Part shown: one piece after another, positions 1 to 8,980 of the stretch | Position numbering within the stretch: the first letter of the stretch is position 1 | How the letters are laid out: every line of letters begins with the position of its first letter | NCBI RefSeq assembly: GCF_028369135.1 | Contig: NZ_JAPWHW010000001.1 | Location: 1-64,000, forward strand | Direction: 5' to 3' | DNA from: Roseovarius sp. ZX-A-9 | Lineage (GTDB): Bacteria > Pseudomonadota > Alphaproteobacteria > Rhodobacterales > Rhodobacteraceae | Length of the DNA: 64,000 nucleotides | Notes under the pieces: model-generated | Database searches by the model: none | Seen by the model: the letters and a program-made list of their open reading frames with translations, nothing else | Told to the model about the DNA's origin: nothing | Translations under genes and position numbers: made by a program

Positions 1-270
1 AGGCCGAACACAAGACTGCTTCTGACAAAACGCCAGCACAAATAGGACTTGCAAAAAAGGAGCCATCCACACAGGACGAAGTGAGAATTCGCTGCAATGG
101 CACCAATGTCAGGTATCGGAGAATGCGACGTGCCAAAAACGGTCCTTTTGGGAAGGCTGGAAATGTTCATTCGTGAGCATGAATTTACCAGTTTCCACAC
201 TGGAACCTTGCAAGAAATTCTTAAAAATTGGAACGTTCGCGCACGATGATTGTTTCGAAAGGACATGGCT

Positions 271-1308
271 ATGGCGGTACCCATCGGGTCGATTGTTCGA
301 ACACTGGTTTTCTCTTTCAGCATCGTTTCAGCCTCCACCTCGGTCGCTCAGACAGACAACGGAAGCGTTGAACTGGCAATCCAGCAGGAACTGACCGCAC
401 CCGGCCCTGAAGGCTCTCTCGCGGGAACCCTGACCTTGCCGGTTGGCGACGGCGCGATCTCCGATGAAGCACCTGTAGTATTGATTGTGCCCGGATCAGG
501 GCCGACTGACCGCAACGGCAATTCTCCCCTCGGTATCTCGGCTGCGCCCTATGCGCTGCTCGCCGAAGCACTGGCCGAGCAAGGAATTCCTTCACTGCGC
601 ATCGACAAACGCGGAATGTTCGGCTCGATGAGCGCGATCCCCGACCCCAACGACGTGACAATCACGGCCTATGGCGATGATCTACTCGCTTGGACTCAGG
701 CCATCCGGGATCGACTGCCAAGGACAGACGGCGGCACACGGTGCATCGTGCCGCTTGGACACAGTGAGGGCGGTCTGGTCGCGCTGGTGGCCATCGCGCG
801 CCTACCTAACCCATGTGGCCTGATCTTGGTCAGCACTCCGGGCCGACCGCTTGGCACTGTGCTTCGTGAGCAGTTGCATGCCAACCCAGCCAACGCCCCG
901 ATCCTGTCTGAGGCAGACGAGGCGATCATGGCCTTGGAGCGTGGCGAGCGGGTGGATGTAAGCGCATTTCATCCCGCCCTACAGCCTCTGTTTGCGCCGG
1001 TGGTGCAGGGCTTCCTAATCGACGCGTTCGCCTACGATCCTGCCGCGCTGATGGCCCAGACTCGCGTCCCCGTTCTTATCATTCAAGGCCTGCGTGACCT
1101 TCAGGTGGGTGAGACAGATGCCCGCAGGCTCGCGGACGCCGCGCCAGAGGCTACCCTTTCGTTTGCACCGGATGTTAACCACGTGTTGAAGGTCGTCTCG
1201 TCCGATGACACAGCCACTAACTATGCCGCCTATGCGGATCCAGACTTGCCAATCGCGCAGGATGTCGTGGAAGCGGTCGCGCACTTCCTCGAACAGTTTG
1301 ACGAATAG
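271..1308 (+). CDS. Exported alpha/beta hydrolase
   Basis: Alpha/beta-hydrolase-fold enzyme, probably exported; the substrate is unknown. I place the start at the third in-frame candidate (TTG 250, ATG 265, ATG 271) because AAGGA at 259-263 is then correctly spaced and the protein opens with a classical signal peptide (MAVPIGSIVRTLVF... ending near SVAQ). Visible family features are an oxyanion-type segment PGSGPTDRNGN, the nucleophile elbow GHSEGG (Ser near residue 165), an acidic residue in GLRDLQV and the catalytic His in DVNHVLK near the C-terminus, so the triad is complete. About 345 residues, a usual length for this family of single-domain hydrolases. It stands alone, with no operon partner in view. 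The 250 bases to its left are AT-richer than the rest of the window and hold no gene I can support. Confidence 0.85.
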   Translation: MAVPIGSIVRTLVFSFSIVSASTSVAQTDNGSVELAIQQELTAPGPEGSLAGTLTLPVGDGAISDEAPVVLIVPGSGPTDRNGNSPLGISAAPYALLAEALAEQGIPSLRIDKRGMFGSMSAIPDPNDVTITAYGDDLLAWTQAIRDRLPRTDGGTRCIVPLGHSEGGLVALVAIARLPNPCGLILVSTPGRPLGTVLREQLHANPANAPILSEADEAIMALERGERVDVSAFHPALQPLFAPVVQGFLIDAFAYDPAALMAQTRVPVLIIQGLRDLQVGETDARRLADAAPEATLSFAPDVNHVLKVVSSDDTATNYAAYADPDLPIAQDVVEAVAHFLEQFDE

Positions 1309-1629
1309 AGGTCATTCAAAAAGGCACAAAAAACCCTCGATTTTGGCAGGATCCCGCAGCCCACCTGATCGTTAAACAAAGGGTCATTTTTGTCCACGTG
1401 CTGGCACCCACTGAAATTCCGAAGAAATCATGTGCCACAAACCCTTGGCAAAACCGGATTTGATTTTGTCACGGTTTTGGCGGCTGCAAAGGAAGCCGAC
1501 ATTCGTGCGAGACGCAACATTAGTCAAAAAGGGCTCGAAGCGGAGGTTCGTCTTTTTGATGATCGCAACCGACATGGTCGCGATCATCAACACATCTGGT
1601 AAGGGGTTTGACGGAATATCCGCCCCCCC
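1309..1629. other. Non-coding stretch between hydrolase and pgk
   Basis: About 320 bases without a convincing gene; it is AT-richer than the flanking genes. Short open frames exist on both strands but have no recognisable product or ribosome site. The only structure seen is a perfect 9-bp inverted repeat, GATGATCGC at 1558-1566 and GCGATCATC at 1580-1588, with a 13-nt loop. It lies where both flanking convergent genes end, so it may help terminate transcription, although no T-run follows it. Confidence 0.5.
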
Positions 1630-2826
1630 TTACGCGGCCGTCTCACCTTTCAGCGCCGCAACGCCCGGCAGGTCCTTGCCTTCCATCCATTCGAGGAACG
1701 CCCCGCCCGCGGTCGAGATATAGGTGAAATCTTCTGCCGCGCCCGCCTGGTTCAGCGCCGCGACGGTATCGCCGCCACCGGCAACCGAAATCAGTTTCCC
1801 GGCCTTGCTGAGGGCCGCAGCATGGCGCGCGGCGGCATTGGTGGCCGCATCGAACGGCTCCAGCTCGAACGCGCCCAGTGGGCCGTTCCAGATCAGCGTC
1901 TTGGCGCCATCAAACACCCGCTCCAGCCGTTTCACGCTGGTGGGGCCCGCATCCAGGATCATCGCGTCTTCGGGGCACAGATGCACCGCCAGCACTTCAT
2001 GCGGTGCGTTCGCCTCGAACGCGCGGGCCACGACGATATCAGCGGGCAGGATGATCTCGCAGCCCGCGGCCGCCGCCTTGCCCATGATCTCGCGCGCGGT
2101 GCCCGCCATCTCGTGCTCGCACAGCGATGTGCCGACGCCCAACCCCTGTGCGGCAAGAAACGTGTTGGCCATCCCGCCACCGATCACCAGGCTGTCGACC
2201 TTCTCGACCAGGTTGCCCAGCAAATCCAGCTTGGTCGACACCTTGGCGCCGCCGACCACGGCCACGACCGGGCGCTTGGGGTTGCTCAATGCGGCCTCCA
2301 GCGCGGTCAGTTCGGCCTGCATCAGGCGGCCCGCACAGGACGGCATGAGATGCGCGATCCCTTCGGTGCTGGCATGTGCGCGGTGTGCGGCGGAAAACGC
2401 ATCGTTGCAATAGATGTCCCCCAGACCGGCCAAGCGGCGGGCGAAATCGGGATCGTTTTTCTCTTCGCCGGGGTAGAAGCGGATATTCTCCAGCAACAGC
2501 ACATCGGCGGCGTGCGCCTCGGTGGTCAGGTTCTCGGCCCCTTCCAGCGTTTCGATCAGCCGCACCGACCGGCCCAGTGCGGCGCGCAGTGCGGGCAGCA
2601 CGACGCGCAGCGACAGGTCCAGCACCACCTTGCCCTTGGGCCGCCCGAAATGCGCCAGCAGGATCGGTTTGCCGCCCCGTTCCAGAATGTCGTTGATCGT
2701 AGGCACGATGCGTTCGATCCGCGTGGCATCGGTGACACGACCATTTTCAACCGGAACGTTGATGTCGACCCGGGTCAGGACGCGCTTGCCCGCAAGGTCC
2801 ATGTCATCCAGCGTTTTCCAGCTCAT
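1630..2826 (-). CDS. pgk: Phosphoglycerate kinase
   Basis: Catalyses ATP formation from 1,3-bisphosphoglycerate and ADP in glycolysis and the reverse step in gluconeogenesis; cytoplasmic. The 398-residue protein begins [19 protein letters not shown], carries the family signature around [11 protein letters not shown], the substrate loop AHFGRPKG and the C-terminal nucleotide loop [11 protein letters not shown]. An open frame continues 62 codons further upstream, but MSWKTLDD is the usual family N-terminus and a purine-rich AAGGGGG lies just before it. It is transcribed away from the cyclophilin gene ppiB across a 130-bp divergent intergenic region. Length and motifs are normal, so the assignment is firm. 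Confidence 0.98.
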   Translation of the reverse strand: MSWKTLDDMDLAGKRVLTRVDINVPVENGRVTDATRIERIVPTINDILERGGKPILLAHFGRPKGKVVLDLSLRVVLPALRAALGRSVRLIETLEGAENLTTEAHAADVLLLENIRFYPGEEKNDPDFARRLAGLGDIYCNDAFSAAHRAHASTEGIAHLMPSCAGRLMQAELTALEAALSNPKRPVVAVVGGAKVSTKLDLLGNLVEKVDSLVIGGGMANTFLAAQGLGVGTSLCEHEMAGTAREIMGKAAAAGCEIILPADIVVARAFEANAPHEVLAVHLCPEDAMILDAGPTSVKRLERVFDGAKTLIWNGPLGAFELEPFDAATNAAARHAAALSKAGKLISVAGGGDTVAALNQAGAAEDFTYISTAGGAFLEWMEGKDLPGVAALKGETAA

Positions 2827-2956
2827 CGGGGCCCCCTTGGTACAGTGTTTGCGCGCTCTCATGGCCCGATACCACCGTACCGTCAACCTCTGCGCTTGGC
2901 ATTCAGGGGCCAAGACCATAGGTAAAAGGCCGAACCAGACAAAACAGGAGGCCTCG

Positions 2957-3466
2957 ATGGCTGAAATCAAAGACCCGGAAAACACGATCCTGATGGAACT
3001 GACAGGTGGCACCGTCGCGATCGAGCTGTTGCCCGACGTTGCCCCCGGCCATTGCGCCCGGATGAAGGAACTGGCCCGCGCCGGTGCCTATGACAATGTG
3101 TGTTTCCACCGCGTCATCGATGGCTTCATGGCCCAGACCGGCGACGTGCAGAACGGCAACATGGAAAAAGACTACAACCCGCGTGCGGCCGGCACCGGCG
3201 GCAGCGATCTGCCAAACCTCAAGGCCGAGTTCAGCAAGATCCCACATGATCGTGGCACCCTTGGCGCTGCGCGCAGCCAGAACCCCGACAGCGCCAACAG
3301 CCAGTTCTTCATCAACTTTTCCGACAACCATTTCCTCAACGGGCAATACACCGTCTATGGCCGCGTGATCCAGGGAATGGAGCATGTGGATGCCATCACA
3401 CGCGGCGAGCCGCCTGCGAACCCCGACCGGATGATCAGCGTCAAGGTTGCCGCCGATGCTGCGTAA
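2957..3466 (+). CDS. ppiB: Peptidyl-prolyl cis-trans isomerase, cytoplasmic cyclophilin
   Basis: Cyclophilin-type prolyl isomerase that assists protein folding; no signal peptide, so cytoplasmic. The start is set by an excellent ribosome site ACAGGAGG seven bases before ATG 2957; the frame is open much further upstream but without such a site. The 169-residue protein shows the cyclophilin core: [14 protein letters not shown], a [18 protein letters not shown] segment and the FFINFSDN motif followed by [19 protein letters not shown]. Its stop codon overlaps the start of the next gene, an exported cyclophilin, by 11 bases, so the two are co-transcribed and probably arose by tandem duplication. 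Confidence 0.97.
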   Translation: MAEIKDPENTILMELTGGTVAIELLPDVAPGHCARMKELARAGAYDNVCFHRVIDGFMAQTGDVQNGNMEKDYNPRAAGTGGSDLPNLKAEFSKIPHDRGTLGAARSQNPDSANSQFFINFSDNHFLNGQYTVYGRVIQGMEHVDAITRGEPPANPDRMISVKVAADAA

Positions 3467-4010
3467 CGCACTCACCGCGTTGGCGTTCTGCGTGGCCGGC
3501 CCGGCGCTGGCCACCGGGCTGCAAATCGAAGTGGCGGGCGAAGCGAATGGCACCGTCACGATCGACCTCTTCGAGGATATCGCGCCGAACCACGTGGCGC
3601 AGATCGCTGATCTGGCCCGCGCGGGCGCTTATGACGGCGTCGTGTTTCATCGGGTGATCGAGGGCTTCATGGCCCAGACCGGCGATGTCGAATTCGGCAA
3701 GCTGGAAGGCGGCGAAATGAACCGCGTGGGGTCCGGGGGATCGGACAAGCCCGATCTCAAGGCCGAGTTTTCGGACATCCCTTATGAGCGCGGAATCGTC
3801 GGCATGGCCCGCAGCCAGAACCCCGACAGCGCCAACAGCCAGTTCTTCATCATGTTCGCGCCAGAGCCAGCCCTGAACGGTCAATACACCGTTGTGGGCA
3901 AGGTGACGGAAGGCATGGACGTGGTGGACGCGATCAAGCGGGGCAAAGGCCGCAATGGTGCGGTGATCGGCCAGCCCGACGTGATGACCTCGGTCAAGGT
4001 CATCGACTGA
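3456..4010 (+). CDS. Peptidyl-prolyl cis-trans isomerase, exported cyclophilin
   Basis: Second cyclophilin, 184 residues, with an N-terminal signal peptide ([19 protein letters not shown]), so predicted to act in the periplasm. ATG 3456 is preferred over ATG 3447 because it gives the shorter and cleaner signal sequence. Core motifs match its neighbour: [33 protein letters not shown] and NGQYTVVGKVTEGMDVVD. It overlaps the end of ppiB by 11 bases and lies four bases before the DUF4336 gene. A 43-nt block (3810-3852) is identical to 3272-3314 in ppiB even at third codon positions. PpiA is the functional analogue, but I do not assign that symbol with confidence. Confidence 0.95.
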   Translation: MLRNALTALAFCVAGPALATGLQIEVAGEANGTVTIDLFEDIAPNHVAQIADLARAGAYDGVVFHRVIEGFMAQTGDVEFGKLEGGEMNRVGSGGSDKPDLKAEFSDIPYERGIVGMARSQNPDSANSQFFIMFAPEPALNGQYTVVGKVTEGMDVVDAIKRGKGRNGAVIGQPDVMTSVKVID

Positions 4011-4014
4011 ACCG

Positions 4015-4812
4015 ATGACATCCGCGGCCCGTCCAACCGGCTACGAGCCCTTGAACACAGCCAAACCCGTGGCACCTCGGGTTTGGCTGATCGACGGGCC
4101 GCATATTCGCTTCATGGGTCTGCCATTCTCGACCCGCGCCACCGTGGTGCAGTTGGAGAATGGCGATCTCTGGGTGCATTCGCCTACCCAACTGACAGAC
4201 AGCCTGCGGGCCGAATTGGACGCGCTCGGCCCGGTGCGCCACCTCATCGCGCCCAACTGGATTCACTACGCCCATATCGCCGACTGGCAGGCGGCCTATC
4301 CCGACGCGCAGGCCTGGGCGGCGCCCGGCGTGACGCAGCGCGCCGCGAAAAAGGGTCTGACGCTGCACTTTGATCATGACCTCGGCCCGCAGGCAGAAAC
4401 ACCTTGGGCGGGCCAGATCGACCAGATCATCGTCGAGGGCAGCAAGATCCACCGCGAAGTGGTGTTTTTCCACAGCAGCTCCGAGACCCTGATCATCACC
4501 GACCTGATCGAAAATTTCGAAACCGCCAAGCTGCCGTTCTGGATGCGCCCGCTGATCTGGCTGGCGGGGATCGACGACACCGACGGCAAGATGCCCCCGG
4601 ACATGAAGTTCAGCTTTCGCGACCGCGAGCGGCTGGCCGATGCGGTGGACCAGATGGTGGCATGGCAGCCGCGCCGGATGATCCTTGCCCATGGCCGCTG
4701 GTACGAACGGGGCGCGGTGGACGAGCTGGAACGCGCCTTTCGCAAGCTGATGCGCCACCGCCGCTGGACTGCGGTGATGGAGAAGTACGAACAAGACCAG
4801 AAGCAGGACTGA
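4015..4812 (+). CDS. DUF4336 domain protein
   Basis: 265-residue protein of the DUF4336 family, which resembles metallo-beta-lactamase-fold hydrolases at fold level but has no established reaction. Recognisable segments are VWLIDGPHIRFMGLPFSTRATVV at the start of the domain, IAPNWIHYAHIADWQAAYP, the conserved SSSETLIITDLIENF strand and the C-terminal RRMILAHGRW. The His-rich metal motif HxHxDH of true beta-lactamases is not seen. No signal peptide. It starts four bases after the exported cyclophilin gene and is followed 110 bases later by a DUF3179 gene, so it probably belongs to the same transcript. Function unknown. Confidence 0.85.
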   Translation: MTSAARPTGYEPLNTAKPVAPRVWLIDGPHIRFMGLPFSTRATVVQLENGDLWVHSPTQLTDSLRAELDALGPVRHLIAPNWIHYAHIADWQAAYPDAQAWAAPGVTQRAAKKGLTLHFDHDLGPQAETPWAGQIDQIIVEGSKIHREVVFFHSSSETLIITDLIENFETAKLPFWMRPLIWLAGIDDTDGKMPPDMKFSFRDRERLADAVDQMVAWQPRRMILAHGRWYERGAVDELERAFRKLMRHRRWTAVMEKYEQDQKQD

Positions 4813-4922
4813 CGCGTTTCACGACACGCCTTGCGCACACTGCCCGTCACATTCGCGTGCGCGGGGATGGTCAGAAATGCGCCCGCGCGCCATGCTGGAC
4901 GGACCCGACCGCAGGAGCGCAC

Positions 4923-5891
4923 ATGCCTCGTTTGTTCACATTCCTCGCCGCGCTGATCCTTGGCGCTGGTATCGCCAATGCCAACCCGGACTTCTGGAAA
5001 CACGAATGGCCGGACACGGATTTTGCCCGAACCAGCATCACCAACTGGACCGAGATCCGTGATGGCGGCCCGCCAAAGGACGGCATTCCGGCGGTGTACG
5101 ACCCCAAGTTCCGCAAGGTTGCGGATGAACGCCAGATAGAGCCGACAGAGCCGGTCATCACCGTCGAGATCGCGGGCAGCCCGCCGCGCGCCTATCCGAT
5201 CCGCTACCTGATGTGGCACGAGATCGTGAATGACACCGTGGGCGGCGTGCCCATAGCCGTCACCTTCTGCCCGCTGTGCAATTCCGGCATCACCTTTGAT
5301 CGGCGCACGCCGCACGGCACGCTCAGCTTTGGCGTCTCGGGCAAGCTGCGCAATTCGGACATGGTGATGTATGACCGCGAAACCCAGAGCTGGTGGCAAC
5401 AGGCCATCGGCACCGCCATCGTTGGCGAGCTGACCGGAACGCAGCTAAAGGCGCTGCCCACATGGATGGAAAGCTGGGCGCAATACAAGGCGCGCAATCC
5501 GGATGGGCTGGTGATGGCCGAACCGGGCAGCGGCCGCCAATACGGGCGCAACCCCTATCAGGGCTATGACAGCCTCGAACGCCCGTTTCTCTATAATGGC
5601 GAGAACCCGCCGCACGGCATCCCGCCGCTGGTGCGGGTGGTGCGCGTCGGCGACCGCGCATGGACCATGGAGCGCATCCGCAACGAAGGCACGATCACGG
5701 AGGCCGGAGTCACGCTCAGCTGGGAGGCCGGGCAGGCTTCCGCGCTCGATTCCGGCGTCATCGCCAAGGGCAGGGACGTGGGCACGGTGCGGGTGCGCGA
5801 CAAGGCTGGGCGCGACCTGCCCCATGACGTGATGTTCGCCTTTGCCTATCACGCGTTCTGGCCGGATGGCGTGTGGATGTTGGGCAAATAG
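4923..5891 (+). CDS. DUF3179 domain protein, exported
   Basis: 322-residue exported protein of the DUF3179 family, for which no biochemical role is established. A signal peptide (MPRLFTFLAALILGAGIANA) supports the start at ATG 4923. The family hallmark is visible: LMWHEIVNDTVGGVPIAVTFCPLCNSG, with a paired-cysteine CPLC motif near residue 119, followed by FGVSGKLRNSDMVMYDRETQSWWQQ. The CxxC pair in an exported protein could bind metal or be redox active; that is inference. It follows the DUF4336 gene on the same strand, and a strong hairpin lies directly after its stop. Confidence 0.9.
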   Translation: MPRLFTFLAALILGAGIANANPDFWKHEWPDTDFARTSITNWTEIRDGGPPKDGIPAVYDPKFRKVADERQIEPTEPVITVEIAGSPPRAYPIRYLMWHEIVNDTVGGVPIAVTFCPLCNSGITFDRRTPHGTLSFGVSGKLRNSDMVMYDRETQSWWQQAIGTAIVGELTGTQLKALPTWMESWAQYKARNPDGLVMAEPGSGRQYGRNPYQGYDSLERPFLYNGENPPHGIPPLVRVVRVGDRAWTMERIRNEGTITEAGVTLSWEAGQASALDSGVIAKGRDVGTVRVRDKAGRDLPHDVMFAFAYHAFWPDGVWMLGK

Positions 5892-5894
5892 ATA

Positions 5895-5923
5895 CCGCAG
5901 GGCGGGGTCACCCCTCCCTGCGG
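5895..5923. terminator. Strong hairpin between convergent genes
   Basis: CCGCAGGG at 5895-5902 pairs with CCCTGCGG at 5916-5923, and inside it GGGG TCA CCCC pairs again after a single C/T mismatch. It begins four bases after the DUF3179 stop and lies 36 bases beyond the end of the convergent methyltransferase gene. There is no clear T-run, so it is a candidate bidirectional terminator rather than a classical one. Confidence 0.5.
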
Positions 5924-5958
5924 GTTGCGATTGAAACGCGTGGCGCTTGGCGCCCGCC

Positions 5959-7497
5959 CTACGCGGGCAGGTGGATCTTGAACGCCTCGCGGATCGCGGC
6001 ATCCGTCGCCGGATCGAACCGCGCCGCCGCGCGTTCGGCCAGGATTTCTTCCTTGCGCGCAATCGTTTCGGTCATCAGATCGGGTTTGCCCTTTTCGTCC
6101 CACTCCTTGGGGCTCATCCGATTGCCCAGATTGGGATACTGGTAGTCCGACTGCATCCGCGACAGCGTCTGCGACGTTCCCAGGTAATGCCCCGGCCCGC
6201 CAAGACAAACCTCGCGGATCTGCTCAAGCGCCAAGGTCTCTTCATCCACCTCGATTCCGCGCACACAGCGCAGCGCATGGCCGATCAGATCATCGCTCAG
6301 GATCAGCGATTCGTGGCAGAACCCCAGCAGCGACGCATGCATACCCGCCGCCTCGTAGACCATGTTCAGCCCCGACAGGCCCGACATCACGTTCGAGCAC
6401 ATCGCCTCCCATCCCGCCTGCATGTCCGGCAATTTGGCATCGGTGATCCCGCCCACCGCGCCGCCGGGCAGGCCGTAGAACTTGTGCATCTGCGCGCAGC
6501 CCGCACTCAGCAACGCCTGTTCGCCCGATCCGCCGGTCATGGCACCGGTGCGCAGATCGAGACCAAAAGGCCATGTGCCAAAGATCGCCGGATGGCCGGG
6601 CTTGACCGCGTTGACATAAACCAGTCCCGCCAGACACTCGGCCGTCGCCTGCACGATGGCGCCCGCGATGGTCGATGGCGCCGTGGCCCCCGCCATGCCC
6701 GCGCTGAGCAGCAGCACCGGCATGCCGCCTTCGATACACGCCTCCATCACCTGGCAGGCCTCGGTGGCAAATTTCATCGGCGGCACGACAAAGCAGTTGG
6801 AGTTGCTGACAAATGGCCGTTCGCGCCACTTGTCCTCGCCGCCCGCGATCAGGTGCAGCATCTCCAGCGCACCCTTGACATAGCTAGGGTCGGTGAAGGA
6901 CGTGCCGACATGTTTGGTGGTGCCGCCACAGCAGGCATAGATCGTGTTCAGGTCCATCTCGTAATTGTCGGGAATGTCTCGGCACACCATCGGGCGCTGC
7001 ACGAAATGGATGTTGTCCAACACATCAGCGATGCGCGCTGCATCGTGCAAATCCTGCACCGTGCATTCGCGATAGTTGCGCCCCTCCACATCGACCATGT
7101 GCACGGCGGCACCGGCGGTACCGAAATGCACCTTGGCCCCGGCCAGATGCATGTCGTGGCGCGGATCGCGCCCGAACAGGGTGATCTCCTTGTTCGCGCG
7201 CGCCACCGTGTCCTCGACCAAGGCACGCGGAAAGCGCAGCCTCCCGTCATCGCCCAGGATGGCGCCCACGCGGGTCAGATGCTCGACCCCGCTGGGCGGC
7301 GCATCGGCAAGGCCAATCTGTTCCAGCGCATCAAGGGCTGTCTCGTGGATGCGTTCGACATCGTGCTGGCTGAGAGGTTTGTACTGACCGCCGGACATGC
7401 CGGGGCGGATCGGGCGCTGGCTGTCGATGAGCGGTGCGGCGCGGCTTGCGCGGCGGGCGGCGCGGCCACCGGAGCGGCGCGAAATGGTCTCTGTCAT
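5959..7497 (-). CDS. Trimethylamine methyltransferase family protein (MttB superfamily, non-pyrrolysine)
   Basis: 512-residue member of the MttB superfamily, corrinoid-dependent methyltransferases that demethylate quaternary or tertiary amines. Typical segments are PLSQHDVERIHETALDALEQIG near the N-terminus, GTAGAAVHMVDVEGRNYR, and the glycine-rich GGSGEQALLSAGCAQ and LPGGAVGGITDAKLPD stretch. True trimethylamine methyltransferase carries pyrrolysine at an in-frame amber codon; here the frame is uninterrupted, so it belongs to the non-Pyl branch, which includes glycine betaine, proline betaine and carnitine methyltransferases. No cognate corrinoid protein or reductive activase is encoded nearby. 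The neighbour on the same strand, 237 bases upstream, is an aminotransferase. The substrate cannot be told from sequence. Confidence 0.92.
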   Translation of the reverse strand: MTETISRRSGGRAARRASRAAPLIDSQRPIRPGMSGGQYKPLSQHDVERIHETALDALEQIGLADAPPSGVEHLTRVGAILGDDGRLRFPRALVEDTVARANKEITLFGRDPRHDMHLAGAKVHFGTAGAAVHMVDVEGRNYRECTVQDLHDAARIADVLDNIHFVQRPMVCRDIPDNYEMDLNTIYACCGGTTKHVGTSFTDPSYVKGALEMLHLIAGGEDKWRERPFVSNSNCFVVPPMKFATEACQVMEACIEGGMPVLLLSAGMAGATAPSTIAGAIVQATAECLAGLVYVNAVKPGHPAIFGTWPFGLDLRTGAMTGGSGEQALLSAGCAQMHKFYGLPGGAVGGITDAKLPDMQAGWEAMCSNVMSGLSGLNMVYEAAGMHASLLGFCHESLILSDDLIGHALRCVRGIEVDEETLALEQIREVCLGGPGHYLGTSQTLSRMQSDYQYPNLGNRMSPKEWDEKGKPDLMTETIARKEEILAERAAARFDPATDAAIREAFKIHLPA

Positions 7498-7734
7498 TTT
7501 GGGGATATCCCGTGTCTGCGGGTGGGTGTCAGGGGTGAAACGTCAGAAACGTTGCCCCGGACCACCGCGCGCCGCGCGTCCCCGTTCTGCCCCGATCGTA
7601 TAGATCACAAGTGCGATCTTGCAGCATGGATTCATGGCCAATCCCTCGTCATGGTGTCCCAGCTAAGGCCACCCCGGATTGCCCTGTCTGTCCCAATTAC
7701 GACCCGTGTCGCTTTTGGACCATCACGCGGCGTA

Positions 7735-8925
7735 CTATTCTGCAGCCCGCCTTGCGTGCTCTGCCGCGAATTCCAGCAATTGCCGCAGCGCGGCCTCCAG
7801 CCGGTCATCCGCCACGGTCAGCGCCACCCGCAAATGCCCCGCCGCCGCCGCGCCAAAGCTTTCGCCCGGCATGACCGCAACGTGATGTGCCTCCAGCAGC
7901 GCCATCGCGAAAGCCTCGCCGCTCATGCCGGTCGCGCGGATATCGAGCATGACATACATCGCCCCCTCTGCCGGGATTGCGCGCACCACGTTCTGCCCCT
8001 CCAGCAGGCCCATCACCAGATCGCGGCGCCGCCGGAACGGCGCGGCAATCTCGGCTTCGAAATCCGGCCCCTTGTTCAGCGCGTGCAGTGCCGCCATCTG
8101 GATGAAACCGGGCACACCGTAGGTAGTGTTGGTTGCCAGATCGCCCATGTACCCGATCGCTTCTTCCGGCGCGATGACCCAGCCGATCCGGCTGCCGGTC
8201 ATCGCATGGCTCTTGGACATCGACCCGATCACCAGCGTACGCTCGGCCATGTCCGGCAGCGCGCGCGGGCTCAGATGCGTGCCGTCCCACACCTGCGTGT
8301 CATAGACCTCGTCCGAGATCAGCCACAGGTCGTGATCGCGGCAGACCCGCGCGATTCCATCCATCGTCTCTTGGGAATAGATCACACCGGTGGGATTGTT
8401 GGGCGAGTTGATCAACAACGAAACCGCCCCCGCCTCTTCCGCCGCTGCCGCGATATCCGCCGCATCCGGCTGAAAGGTGTTTTCGGCCTTGGCCGTTATC
8501 GCCTTGGGGATCGCGCCCACGCTGCGGATCGTGCCCGGATAGGTCGCGTAATACGGATCGATGAAGAGCGCGGTATCGCCCACGTCGCAGGCCAGGTTAT
8601 GGGTGGCAAACAGACCGGCCTGACCGCCTGGCACGATCAGCACCTGGTCGGGGTTGGTCGGCGCGCCGGTGCTGCGCTGCACCCGGTCCGCGATCTTTTC
8701 GCGCAGGGCCGGCAAACCCTGAAAGTTCTGGTAGCCCACATGGCCATCCAGCCCGGCGCGATACATCGCCTGCAAGATATCGGGATCGGTGGGGATATCA
8801 TGCTCGCCCACCGTCAGTTCGACCACAGGGACGCCATCAGCCTTCATCTGGCGGGCGCGATAGAACACGCCCCAGCCGTCTGATCCGTCGCCGATGATGT
8901 TTTTCAGCCGCTTCGATACCTGCAT
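7735..8925 (-). CDS. PLP-dependent class I/II aminotransferase
   Basis: 396-residue fold-type I aminotransferase, cytoplasmic. The cofactor site is visible: SPNNPTG (Asn that contacts PLP), ISDEVYDTQVW (Asp and Tyr) and the Schiff-base lysine in SMSKSHAMTGSRIGW near residue 235, followed by the substrate carboxylate arginine in HLRVALTV. Similar proteins are annotated as aspartate, alanine or aromatic aminotransferases, so the amino donor is not resolved. It is transcribed in the same direction as the MttB-family gene downstream, but the 237-bp gap makes co-transcription uncertain. Confidence 0.92.
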   Translation of the reverse strand: MQVSKRLKNIIGDGSDGWGVFYRARQMKADGVPVVELTVGEHDIPTDPDILQAMYRAGLDGHVGYQNFQGLPALREKIADRVQRSTGAPTNPDQVLIVPGGQAGLFATHNLACDVGDTALFIDPYYATYPGTIRSVGAIPKAITAKAENTFQPDAADIAAAAEEAGAVSLLINSPNNPTGVIYSQETMDGIARVCRDHDLWLISDEVYDTQVWDGTHLSPRALPDMAERTLVIGSMSKSHAMTGSRIGWVIAPEEAIGYMGDLATNTTYGVPGFIQMAALHALNKGPDFEAEIAAPFRRRRDLVMGLLEGQNVVRAIPAEGAMYVMLDIRATGMSGEAFAMALLEAHHVAVMPGESFGAAAAGHLRVALTVADDRLEAALRQLLEFAAEHARRAAE

Positions 8926-8980
8926 GCCGCGTCTCTCCTTCCGTGTAATCAGCCGAAACAGCCAGCGCGCCGGACGGATG

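Noticed and set aside
3..176. Open frame from the left edge (starting AEHKTASDKTPAQIG) as a possible partial gene end
   Set aside because: 57 codons without recognisable similarity in AT-richer DNA; nothing supports it as the end of a real gene.
1390..1602. 70-codon + strand frame in the hydrolase-pgk gap
   Set aside because: No ribosome site, no recognisable content, and it covers the inverted repeat at 1558-1588.
5947..8883. Very long + strand open frame (978 codons) across the MttB and aminotransferase genes
   Set aside because: It is antisense to two well-supported genes, is rich in Arg/His/Gln from GC-skewed codons, and has no recognisable domain. High GC commonly opens such mirror frames.
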